Source: Desulfobulbaceae bacterium UBA2775 (GTDB lineage Bacteria > Desulfobacterota > Desulfobulbia > Desulfobulbales > Desulfocapsaceae). Taken from it: 5,975 nucleotides of DNA. Made by a program: the position numbers and the translations under genes. The notes under the pieces are model-generated. The model was not told the DNA's origin, did no database searches, and was given only the letters and a program-made list of their open reading frames with translations. Within the stretch, counting starts at the first letter, position 1. Each line of letters starts with the position of its first letter. Positions 1 to 5,847 of this stretch are shown in pieces. The stretch lies in the NCBI GenBank assembly GCA_002352445.1, contig DEIL01000269.1, positions 1,656-7,630 on the forward strand, given 5' to 3'.

Positions 1-102
1 CTAAGTGTAGCGCAGCCTATCTTGAAGCCTGTTCTGGAATTGTTGACGCACTCTCTGAAAAAGTGCAGGTCCTCCCGGTCTAACTCAAGCGACTGGTTCG
101 GC
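1..102 (-). other. attC recombination site, partial (R'' and left arm only)
   Basis: R'' is GCCGAAC at 102 down to 96 on the minus strand, complementary to the core GTTCGGC that starts this cassette at 676. The remaining 95 bases should hold the L'' arm and the central loop, while L' and R' would lie outside the window. R'' is inside the last codons of the DUF2442 gene, whose stop is at 87-85, so the protein's final residues are encoded by attC sequence. Because the partner arm is missing, the hairpin cannot be checked here. The call rests on the matching cores and on the regular array layout. Nothing else is supported in the first 84 bases. Confidence 0.6.
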
Positions 103-384
103 CCTGTACCCCCAGGCTTTAAATTGCGTTTTTAGATCCGGGTCATGACCGAATGCTTTGAAGTAAAGAAATTCAGGAGCAAAATCTGCACCATTGGGCC
201 AGACCACCGTCTCTAACTCTTGATCCAAAGCAACTTTTGAGAAAAATTCGATGTCTTCAAGCGGTTTAAAGACGCTTCCCCGGAAAGAACCGTCTAGGTC
301 TGCAACTCCTTTGCGACCGTCGCTAAAGGTGACTTCGATCTTGTAGTTCTCGATATGTTTGACGTCTATAACATGAAGGAACAT
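85..384 (-). CDS. DUF2442 domain protein
   Basis: A 99-residue protein of the DUF2442 family type. It has the usual order of parts: a strand near the start (MFLHVIDVKH), a segment FSDGRKGVADL around residues 20-30, and a C-terminal WPNGADFAPEFLY segment at about 62-74. An open frame reaches back to an ATG at 444, but I choose the ATG at 384. GGAG (396-393) sits 8 nt before it, the family begins at this point, and the longer start would overlap the upstream DUF4160 gene by 55 nt. The gap after the DUF4160 stop is 5 nt, so the two are co-transcribed and probably translationally coupled; the GGAG lies in the last codons of the upstream gene. The biochemical function of DUF2442 is not established; an antitoxin-like or partner role to DUF4160 is inferred from repeated pairing. 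No signal peptide or membrane segment is seen, so it is likely cytosolic. Confidence 0.88.
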   Translation of the reverse strand: MFLHVIDVKHIENYKIEVTFSDGRKGVADLDGSFRGSVFKPLEDIEFFSKVALDQELETVVWPNGADFAPEFLYFKAFGHDPDLKTQFKAWGYRAEPVA

Positions 385-389
385 TGCTT

Positions 390-647
390 TTACTCCAGGG
401 GACCTATTGGTTTTTGGGCTTCCTGTCTTCGACACAGTTCCCAATCTTCGAACAACTCTTCTTTATGGATGTCGTACCATTCCAAAACATGGCGTAGCTC
501 ACGTTTTGGAAATCTGCCTGCCACTACACCAGTGTGGATGTTTACGGTTATTTCATAGCTACTATACTTCGCATGGAAGCGGGAAGGGCTATGATCATCC
601 CAGTACATAGCAATGACGATTCCGAGGAAGCGGCTTATTATTGGCAT
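390..647 (-). CDS. DUF4160 domain protein
   Basis: An 85-residue protein with the hallmark pattern of DUF4160: start MPIISRFLGIVIAMYWDDH, then RFHAKY at about 23-28, a short strand region, and the helical end VLEWYDIHKEELFEDWEL at about 54-71. Length and start match the family closely. AAAGG at 659-655 lies 7 nt before the ATG. It is the first gene of its cassette and is followed after 5 nt by the DUF2442 gene. DUF4160 and DUF2442 proteins are often encoded side by side and behave as a module that resembles a type II toxin-antitoxin pair, but toxicity has not been shown from anything visible here. No catalytic site can be pointed out with confidence; the acidic and histidine residues in DDHSPSRFH are the best conserved-looking group. 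Confidence 0.9.
   Translation of the reverse strand: MPIISRFLGIVIAMYWDDHSPSRFHAKYSSYEITVNIHTGVVAGRFPKRELRHVLEWYDIHKEELFEDWELCRRQEAQKPIGPLE
393..396 (-). promoter_or_regulatory. Ribosome binding site deciding the DUF2442 start
   Basis: GGAG on the minus strand overlaps the last Glu codon of the DUF4160 gene and lies 8 nt before the ATG at 384. It favours the 99-residue product over the 119-residue open frame starting at 444. Confidence 0.65.
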
Positions 648-669
648 TCATTTACCTTTCTTGTGTGGG

Positions 670-795
670 GCCGAACGTTTGGTTCAGCAGCAGCCAGGGC
701 TGCTGCTGACTTTGGAAAATCTGGTTAATTTCAAGTTACTTCGTAGTGTAATAATCGCCACGGCCCTGGCTGTCTGCTGAAGCTACAGGTTATAA
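670..795 (-). other. attC recombination site of the 118-residue-protein cassette (126 bp)
   Basis: On the minus strand R'' is TTATAAC (795-789, extended GCTTATAAC from 797) and R' is GTTCGGC (676-670). The arms lie next to the ends: TTCAGCAGACAGCCAGGGC on the R'' side (about 783-765) pairs with the arm around 683-700, except for one extra A in the R''-side arm. A single unpaired base at this place is the extrahelical base known to set strand choice in attC folding. The R''-side position of the extra base agrees with leftward orientation. R'' contains the TAA stop of the upstream gene. About 60 bases of A/T-rich loop lie between the arms. This accounts for the gene-free stretch 648-789. Confidence 0.85.
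684..709. repeat. Perfect hairpin inside the L' arm of attC
   Basis: Bases 684-694 and 699-709 form an 11-bp perfect inverted repeat (TCAGCAGCAGC with GCTGCTGCTGA) around a 4-nt loop CAGG. It lies wholly within one arm of the attC at 670-795, so it could fold by itself and compete with the full attC stem. No run of T follows on either strand, so it is not a standard terminator. Confidence 0.7.
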
Positions 796-1146
796 GCTCT
801 TTAATTGGACTGTAAAAAACCGAAAACCCTTAACTTTCATTTCATTAATGTTGCCTTCTTCAACTGGTAATCCTTCTTTCCGTGCGAGCGGATAAAATTT
901 TTTATATGACTCCTCGTCAAACCCATATGTCGCACCAAGTTTAAGACCTCTCAATATTTCCCCGAATCTCGTCTTTTTTACGGTATGTCCTTTTTGCTCA
1001 TCCGGATCAATTTCTTTAAGGAAAGCTTTCATAGCTCGAACAGATCCAGATATTACACATGCGTCGCCTTGATCTCCCGTACATACAACTTCAGTAGGAG
1101 ATGCAAAAGCAAAATAACCAATTACCTTTCGACTACGATCAGCCAT
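790..1146 (-). CDS. Conserved-looking hypothetical cassette protein, 118 residues
   Basis: I cannot name this protein. It is a small soluble mixed alpha/beta protein. It begins with a predicted strand KVIGYFAFAS (7-16), then a Cys-containing segment VVCTGDQGDACVISGS (about 20-35), a helix RAMKAFLKEID, a basic stretch HTVKKTRFGEILRGLKLGATYGFDEESY in the middle, and ends with a strand RFFTVQLKSL. There is no signal peptide, membrane segment or recognisable catalytic motif. The start ATG at 1146 is supported by AGAGG (1160-1156) 9 nt upstream. The TAA stop lies inside R'' of its attC (790-792), a common feature of cassette genes. A chance 6-codon reading frame overlaps the ribosome site just upstream. 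The intact frame, good ribosome site and cassette setting make it a real gene. Confidence 0.85.
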   Translation of the reverse strand: MADRSRKVIGYFAFASPTEVVCTGDQGDACVISGSVRAMKAFLKEIDPDEQKGHTVKKTRFGEILRGLKLGATYGFDEESYKKFYPLARKEGLPVEEGNINEMKVKGFRFFTVQLKSL

Positions 1147-1155
1147 ATTAATTTT

Positions 1156-1160
1156 CCTCT
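1156..1160 (-). promoter_or_regulatory. Ribosome binding site of the 118-residue protein gene
   Basis: AGAGG on the minus strand followed by AAAATTAAT and the ATG at 1146. It lies in the 36-nt cassette leader, so the cassette brings its own translation start. Confidence 0.7.
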
Positions 1161-1176
1161 TTGTTCATAGATTGGC

Positions 1177-1306
1177 TTATAACGATAAGCTCACCGACCG
1201 CCAACAATGCGGGGGAAAGCCTTCCAAAAACTACAATATTTATGCGAAAGACAGCGTTTCAAAAAACGCACCGCTGTTGGCGGTCGGGTGTAGTGCCTGG
1301 TTGGGC
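1177..1306 (-). other. attC recombination site of the large NTPase-nuclease cassette (130 bp)
   Basis: On the minus strand R'' is GCCCAAC (1306-1300) and R' is GTTATAA (1183-1177). The arms ACCCGACCGCCAACA (R'' side) and its near-complement TGTTGGCGGTCGGT (R' side, around 1205-1192) pair over about 14 bp, with one extra C in the R''-side arm. That corresponds to an unpaired G on the bottom strand, the typical extrahelical base of attC sites. A loop of about 70 bases separates the arms. R'' is the exact complement of the core GTTGGGC at 5794-5788 that starts the same cassette. The site accounts for nearly all of the gene-free stretch 1147-1347. Confidence 0.88.
1233..1262 (-). promoter_or_regulatory. 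Candidate promoter in the attC loop, facing the 118-residue gene
   Basis: On the minus strand TTGAAA (1262-1257) is followed by an 18-nt spacer and TATTGT (1238-1233). The -35 matches the consensus in five of six bases and the -10 in four of six. Transcription would start near 1226 and read into the gene that begins at 1146. The match is moderate and the region is A/T-rich, so it may be chance. Confidence 0.3.
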
Positions 1307-1347
1307 TTTTATTCATAGTACTGAATTATGAAATTTACTATTTCCAA

Positions 1348-4300
1348 TCAGCTCGATCTCTTCGTCAGGTCAATTCCAATAACAGTGATATCGTCTACAT
1401 TTGGAAATTTCCGCGAAATCCGCTGCCAATGGTCCTGTAGAGCGACGGTCAATCCCGCAAAATCCACGCGCTTACCACTTCCGGGCAAGTCCCAGCCAGG
1501 CTTGTCACCCCGATACACAAGCACAAAGATACCCCGGTTTGATCGATTGTCCCGCAAATAGTCGCCGCAAAGCTGGTTTTCGAGTCGTTCAAACAGTTTC
1601 GGACCGCCCCAATTGTTGTCGGCGAGCTTTAGTTCGACAGGGACCGGTCCATCAAAACCTACACCTTGGAATCTCAAGTCTGGCCTTTTAGCATCAGCCA
1701 ACTCCTCTTCCTGTGGAATGGAATACCGTCCGTGAGCTTTCTCGCGCAGTTCCCGCCCAATAAACTTGCGCATTTCGGTTTCATGCTTAACGGTTTTCAA
1801 AATGCCTGCGATGCTACTGTCACCGTGCTCCAAGTCATCTTTAAGATCGAGGAGCCGCAGGACGGCAAGTTCAGCCAATTCTTTGTGATTGCTGGGAGTA
1901 CGCTCCAACTTCTCGTGAAAGTCCCTCACATGCGAAGGCAACCAAGGTTCAATATCGCCGTCCTGTTCGGCCTTTGTCTTTGCATGAAGCAATATCCATG
2001 GCCGAGATGTTTCTTCAGGATGGGTCTTGGCTATGTCCATCAACGCCAAAAACGACTCCTTGCCAGGAATCTGATTCAGCAAGTTAAACAATCTACCCCG
2101 TGCATCCTGCGCGTTGTCGCGCAATCCTGGCGAATAAGTGCCCTTTCCGGCACGTTCGATATCCTCTTCGCGCCGGATGTGTTCATGCATCAACAGGTAT
2201 AGCGATTTCAGGTACCCCGGCGTTTTGAACGCCTGCCGCGTGACAATTCCATCACCTCGACGACCACCCCAAAGATGAGTTACGTAAGTCATCGCTAACA
2301 AGGTTTGCTTCTTCGGATCAGCTATTCTTCCAATTCGGGCTCTGAAAGATGCAATTGCATTATCGGGAGCAACGCCGGTCCATACCGCAAACCAGCGAGC
2401 CAAATGATCCAGCTTTTTTAGAGTGCGACATTTTCGAGACGCCAGCTTTTCAATGAGGTCATCCGCTAAGGTCGATCCTTGAAGAATCTTCAGCAGTTTG
2501 TCCAGGTTGGACAAGTTCTTCGGCTCCCTTTTCAGGAGATCGTAGATGCTGGGCGCAATTTGGTCCCAAGCCCACTGACCTGACCAGCTTACGTCGCTTA
2601 AGACGTAGTGTGTTTCTGACTTTGGCTGCTCGATCGACAACTCGTACCGGATTTCTTGCATAAGAAAATCGCACACAATCTTTGGGTGCATCTCGAAAAG
2701 CTTCGGAAACCACGTGGAGAAGCCGTTCAGCTCAAAGGACGCATATCTACACGCGCGTTCAACCCCCGCAGTGCTCAAATTATTCGGCCAGTCTTTGGTT
2801 TCATTGGCTTCGATCTCAATACCAACGAGGCCGATGATTACGGCAAGTGTCGTTTTGTTGAACGGAGCACCTTCCGATCGCAACTTTGGCACATGGTTCC
2901 TCCAAAAGGAAACTGTGCCATCCCTATAGAAGCGCGCTACTTCCCCGCCGTACTCCGGCATAAGCGATTTCCAGTTATACTCGGTCCACCGCCCCGATGA
3001 GCTCTTCTTATCCCGAGTCTGATCGAAGAGATAGTGCAAGGTTTTTGTAACAGTTCCAGGTTTGTTGCGAAGTGTCGCTCGGTTCTCCTCAAGATTCTCG
3101 TTAAGGTATTTCTTCCAATCCGCGTGGTATTTCTCTTGTTTCTTTTGACGGGCTTCGTTTTGTCTTTTCCATTTTAATTCCTGCTGCTCCCAGCGGCGCA
3201 AATCCCGATTTTGGGCGGGCGGTCTCAAATAGGTACCAAGTCGCTCAGACAGTTCATCATTACCAGCGACCAACTTCTTTAATTGTTTACGCCAGGTAGG
3301 CAGCCGCTTAGCCGATTTATAGAGATCAAAGGCCAGCGACAAGGCGACCAATCTGTCGTCCAGAAGCGTTTGGCGGGAAATCTCCTCAGATACATACCCA
3401 AAGTCTCCGTCTTCGAACCGCCAGAACGATCCGAAAATCGAGGCTTGCCAGAAGTCGGTCAGCCGCTCTCCACGCTTTTTGCCAACGGCTTCCCTCGATC
3501 TTTGTACTTCAAACCAGAACAACGCCCGGTTCAGCTCCTGCCATGCTGGAACGAGCTTCGAGAATTCAGCCTTGACGTTGGCCAGGTCATCGATCCCGTA
3601 ATCACGCATAGCTGAGAATTTGTGCAGGATTGCAAGTGAATCTGGTTCGAGCGATGCGGGATGACGGGCCAAGATCAGTCGTTCGATGGCTTTGGATGCC
3701 GGCGCCATCAACCACTGAAATTTCTCGGATACTTCGCAATACCGGCGTTCAATCATCGGCGGAAGACTAAGCAGCCTGTTCAAACCGATAACAAGCGGCG
3801 GAAGCAGCTCAATGTCAGCGGTACTGAAAAATTCTGTTACGCGGTCTGTTAGATGATCAACGGAATAGGGCTTCCTCGGTTTGCTCTTTTCCAAGCACGC
3901 TAAGAGCCAAACCAAGGTTTGCTCTGTCGGCTGGACACCCTCGAGAAGGTCAGCAAGCCACTCCCGTTTAAGTATAGGTGCCTCTACCAGAAAATTCTGA
4001 CGGACACGCTCTTGAGCCTCAATGGAACCAATCGCATTGATGGCCCTGAATGCTGCTGTGCGAACGTATTCTTCAGCAGTTGGCGTTTGCGCAATCTCCA
4101 TGGCTTCCGGCAGCACCCCCGCAAGCTGTCCGATCCATACCATGCGGAGTAAGAATGCCGTCAGATCTTCGTTGTCCGCATACTGTCGGAGCAACGCGCG
4201 AACATCATCAGTCAAATCAGAGTTTGCGAAACGCTGGACCGCAGCATAGTCGCGCATCGAGCGGCCAGTAGCTTTGTTGGCCATTTGTTGACAAACTTCG

Positions 4301-5694
4301 TACAGTATGGAGCGGCGCACCTCTAAAGGCAGCTGACAAGGATCACCTCCCTCAAAGATAATTTCAGGCGCGACTTTGCGGACACGCTCCCTGATCTTCT
4401 CGTCCAAAATTGCCAGCCAGGGCAAGACCGGACGCAGCTTTGGCACAACAATGTCCAAACCGTACTGACTGCGGAAGAATAACGTTTCGATAGTTCGGCG
4501 TGATGTTTCACGCTTGAGCAGTTCGGCGAACCACTCTGCGGCGAGGAACTCTCGTACCGAACGATGGTGGAAGCGTACAGTGCCATAAATTGCCTCGTCG
4601 AATATTGGCCGCGATAGCAAAGTCGATTGATCCGTGTCGTCCCAATCGGGAAGCACGGATTGAACGGCGATCCCTTTGAAGTTATTCGCTCCATCAGGAA
4701 CCCTGATTGTCGAATCCTGAGCCAACGTAGTGGCTGCCGCAAGGAGTCTTGCTCCCTGACAAGCGCGTTCTGCCGAAAGAGGGCGGGCATCGGCACGACC
4801 TTGGTCTCGTTCAGCAAGTCTACGAACGATGCTGTTTTGCATGATTTCAAGCCGGGTTCCAATCCGGCCTTTGTCGATCCAGTATTCGGTAAGTTCCTCC
4901 AGATCCTGAGGGCGCGACGTGAACGACCAGGCGTCTGCACGTTCCACTGCGTCGAGGAAACCTTTGCTGTCCTTGATCCCTCGAGCCTTGGCAAACACCG
5001 CAATCTGGTCTGACGTGAGACCATCGAGCGCAACGATCTTGAAAACCGGCTTGGCCCTGTCCTGCGTTTCAGTTTCGGTTTGCAAGCTTCCTTCAGGACC
5101 ATCATCCTCAGCCTGCGGATCACTTTCCGATGTGACAGCCACAGCATAAGGCAGTTGAACGGCACAGTAATCAAGATCCGTCTTGGGCCTCCAGGCATTA
5201 GTTCGGCCTGTTACAACGACATGCGTCCGGTCTTTTGCTGTGCTGATCCGCCTACTCAGTTTACGGATTGCGAGTTCAAAGTCACTGGGGTTTCTAAGAC
5301 GCGCTTCGTCTACCGAGTCCAGAAAAATCCATCCCTCCTCGCCGGAATCCAACCATCCTTCAAAGGTCTCGTAGGTCCCCACCTCAAAGGCATCCTCGAA
5401 ATCTCTTGGGATATGCTCAAGACGAAGGAAAAACGCCGGCTTTCCCTGTGCCCTAAGCGTGCGTGCGATGTTGTGGATTTCATAAGTTTTGCCCGAGCCA
5501 GCCTCAGACAACATTATCAAGCGGTACTCCTTGATGAGGTTTGGCCAGCGCAGACGCTCACCAATACCGAATACCCGGCTAATATCTATCTCGTCGTTTT
5601 CGCAGCTGTCTTTAGGCAGCTCATGGAAGGTCCTGTTGAGCTCGATAAACTCGTAGCTTGAGTCGAAGGTGGTTATCGGATTCATTTTGTTCAT
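1348..5694 (-). CDS. NACHT/STAND-like NTPase with C-terminal PD-(D/E)XK nuclease domain (putative anti-phage defence)
   Basis: Intact 1448-residue protein. The N-terminal NTPase has a Walker A motif SEAGSGKT (63-70), a Walker B block GWIFLDSVDEA (121-131, Asp126 and Asp129-Glu130), a sensor strand VVVTGRT (159-165, Arg164), and a motif FHHRSVREFLAAEW (375-388) like the winged-helix end of NACHT modules. An acidic insert lies at about 190-212. Residues 400-820 and 950-1320 look all-helical and repeat-like, suiting ligand sensing; 829-875 is a highly charged helix or coiled coil. The last 130 residues hold RPD (Asp1339) and VELK (Glu1354, Lys1356), the PD-(D/E)XK pattern, then QLCGDYL (1374-1380) and a strand GIFVLVY. 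STAND proteins of this kind detect phage products, oligomerise with ATP and switch on an effector, here probably DNA cleavage; that role is inferred. No membrane segment is seen. GGGG at 5700-5697 is 2 nt from Met1 but 11 nt from Met4 (ATG at 5685), so Met4 may be the true start. Confidence 0.87.
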   Translation of the reverse strand: MNKMNPITTFDSSYEFIELNRTFHELPKDSCENDEIDISRVFGIGERLRWPNLIKEYRLIMLSEAGSGKTYEIHNIARTLRAQGKPAFFLRLEHIPRDFEDAFEVGTYETFEGWLDSGEEGWIFLDSVDEARLRNPSDFELAIRKLSRRISTAKDRTHVVVTGRTNAWRPKTDLDYCAVQLPYAVAVTSESDPQAEDDGPEGSLQTETETQDRAKPVFKIVALDGLTSDQIAVFAKARGIKDSKGFLDAVERADAWSFTSRPQDLEELTEYWIDKGRIGTRLEIMQNSIVRRLAERDQGRADARPLSAERACQGARLLAAATTLAQDSTIRVPDGANNFKGIAVQSVLPDWDDTDQSTLLSRPIFDEAIYGTVRFHHRSVREFLAAEWFAELLKRETSRRTIETLFFRSQYGLDIVVPKLRPVLPWLAILDEKIRERVRKVAPEIIFEGGDPCQLPLEVRRSILYEVCQQMANKATGRSMRDYAAVQRFANSDLTDDVRALLRQYADNEDLTAFLLRMVWIGQLAGVLPEAMEIAQTPTAEEYVRTAAFRAINAIGSIEAQERVRQNFLVEAPILKREWLADLLEGVQPTEQTLVWLLACLEKSKPRKPYSVDHLTDRVTEFFSTADIELLPPLVIGLNRLLSLPPMIERRYCEVSEKFQWLMAPASKAIERLILARHPASLEPDSLAILHKFSAMRDYGIDDLANVKAEFSKLVPAWQELNRALFWFEVQRSREAVGKKRGERLTDFWQASIFGSFWRFEDGDFGYVSEEISRQTLLDDRLVALSLAFDLYKSAKRLPTWRKQLKKLVAGNDELSERLGTYLRPPAQNRDLRRWEQQELKWKRQNEARQKKQEKYHADWKKYLNENLEENRATLRNKPGTVTKTLHYLFDQTRDKKSSSGRWTEYNWKSLMPEYGGEVARFYRDGTVSFWRNHVPKLRSEGAPFNKTTLAVIIGLVGIEIEANETKDWPNNLSTAGVERACRYASFELNGFSTWFPKLFEMHPKIVCDFLMQEIRYELSIEQPKSETHYVLSDVSWSGQWAWDQIAPSIYDLLKREPKNLSNLDKLLKILQGSTLADDLIEKLASRKCRTLKKLDHLARWFAVWTGVAPDNAIASFRARIGRIADPKKQTLLAMTYVTHLWGGRRGDGIVTRQAFKTPGYLKSLYLLMHEHIRREEDIERAGKGTYSPGLRDNAQDARGRLFNLLNQIPGKESFLALMDIAKTHPEETSRPWILLHAKTKAEQDGDIEPWLPSHVRDFHEKLERTPSNHKELAELAVLRLLDLKDDLEHGDSSIAGILKTVKHETEMRKFIGRELREKAHGRYSIPQEEELADAKRPDLRFQGVGFDGPVPVELKLADNNWGGPKLFERLENQLCGDYLRDNRSNRGIFVLVYRGDKPGWDLPGSGKRVDFAGLTVALQDHWQRISRKFPNVDDITVIGIDLTKRSS

Positions 5695-5787
5695 CGCCCC
5701 AAGTTAATAGATCAGCGAGGTACTGCAGGTCTAGGATAGGATTTCCTCAATCCCTTTTTGGCTCTGAGGACACTACTGCAGAAGGTT

Positions 5788-5847
5788 GCCCAACGTTGCT
5801 TTTCAGCGGGCGCGGCTTTTTGCGCTCCGCTGCAAAATCCGTTGTGT
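5788..5847 (-). other. attC recombination site of the upstream cassette (60 bp)
   Basis: On the minus strand R'' is ACACAAC (5847-5841) and R' is GTTGGGC (5794-5788), which fits GTTRRRY fully. Between them TTTTGCAGCGGAGCGC and GCGCCCGCTGAAAA pair, with two extra bases (G and A) in the R''-side arm and a loop AAAAAGCC. The length of about 60 bp, the short stem-loop and the extra bases on the R'' side are all canonical. R'' deviates from RYYYAAC at one base. Its own 5' core partner would be outside the window, so R'' cannot be confirmed by pairing as for the others. Confidence 0.8.

Larger units (their letters stand above)
1..675 (-). mobile_element. Integron gene cassette with DUF4160-DUF2442 pair (partial, cut by left edge)
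   Basis: The cassette begins after the G of the core GTTCGGCCC (676 down to 668) and holds two small genes read leftwards. Its own inverse core GGGCCGAAC lies at 104 down to 96 and is a 9-nt exact complement of the 5' core, as expected for the two ends of one cassette circle. The end of its attC lies beyond position 1. The leader from the recombination point to the first ATG is only 28 nt, typical of cassettes, and no convincing promoter is seen in it. Two-gene cassettes are less common than single-gene ones, and toxin-antitoxin-like pairs are a known class of them. Confidence 0.75.
676..1182 (-). mobile_element. Integron gene cassette carrying a 118-residue unknown protein
   Basis: This cassette of about 507 bp is complete. 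It runs from the recombination point in GTTATAAGC (1183-1175) to the G of the next core at 676. Its 5' core GTTATAAGC and its own R'' GCTTATAAC (797-789) are exact 9-nt complements, so they would pair in the excised circle. It has one gene filling most of its length, a 36-nt leader and an attC, which is the standard cassette plan. By eye its coding part is richer in A and T than the large cassette beside it, which fits a separate origin. Confidence 0.85.
1183..5793 (-). mobile_element. Giant integron gene cassette (about 4.6 kb) with one defence-type gene
   Basis: The cassette runs from the recombination point after the G at 5794 (core GTTGGGC, 5794-5788) to the G at 1183. Its inverse core GCCCAAC (1306-1300) is the exact complement of its own 5' core, which ties both ends to one cassette although they are 4.5 kb apart. 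It has a leader of about 99 nt, one gene, 41 nt after the stop and an attC of 130 bp. Usual cassettes are about 0.5-1 kb, so this one is exceptional. No other gene or insertion element is seen inside it that could explain the size. Confidence 0.8.

Noticed and set aside
1..140. An open minus-strand frame overlapping the end of DUF2442 and running off the left edge
   Set aside because: It has no usable start codon or ribosome site, and the region is explained as the beginning of an attC site.
385..444. Longer start for the DUF2442 protein at the ATG at 444
   Set aside because: The added 20 residues overlap the DUF4160 gene, do not look like the family, and the ATG at 384 has a well-spaced GGAG.
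1175..1306. Inverted repeats around 1175-1306 read as transposon ends or a terminator
   Set aside because: No transposase or target duplication is seen, and the matching cores at the far cassette ends fit attC sites much better.
1311..1332. Weak inverted repeat TTCATA/TATGAA after the stop of the large gene, considered as a terminator
   Set aside because: The stem is only 6 bp, rich in A and T, and lacks a T run. It may be chance.
1666..2202. Plus-strand open frames, including 178 residues here and 193 residues at 5080-5661
   Set aside because: Both are antisense to the intact large gene and show no family pattern. They follow from codon bias of the true gene.
4323..5198. A 291-residue open frame on the minus strand
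   Set aside because: It lies inside the large NTPase gene in another frame, has a skewed composition, and has no motif. The overlapping frame has clear Walker motifs, so this is a shadow.
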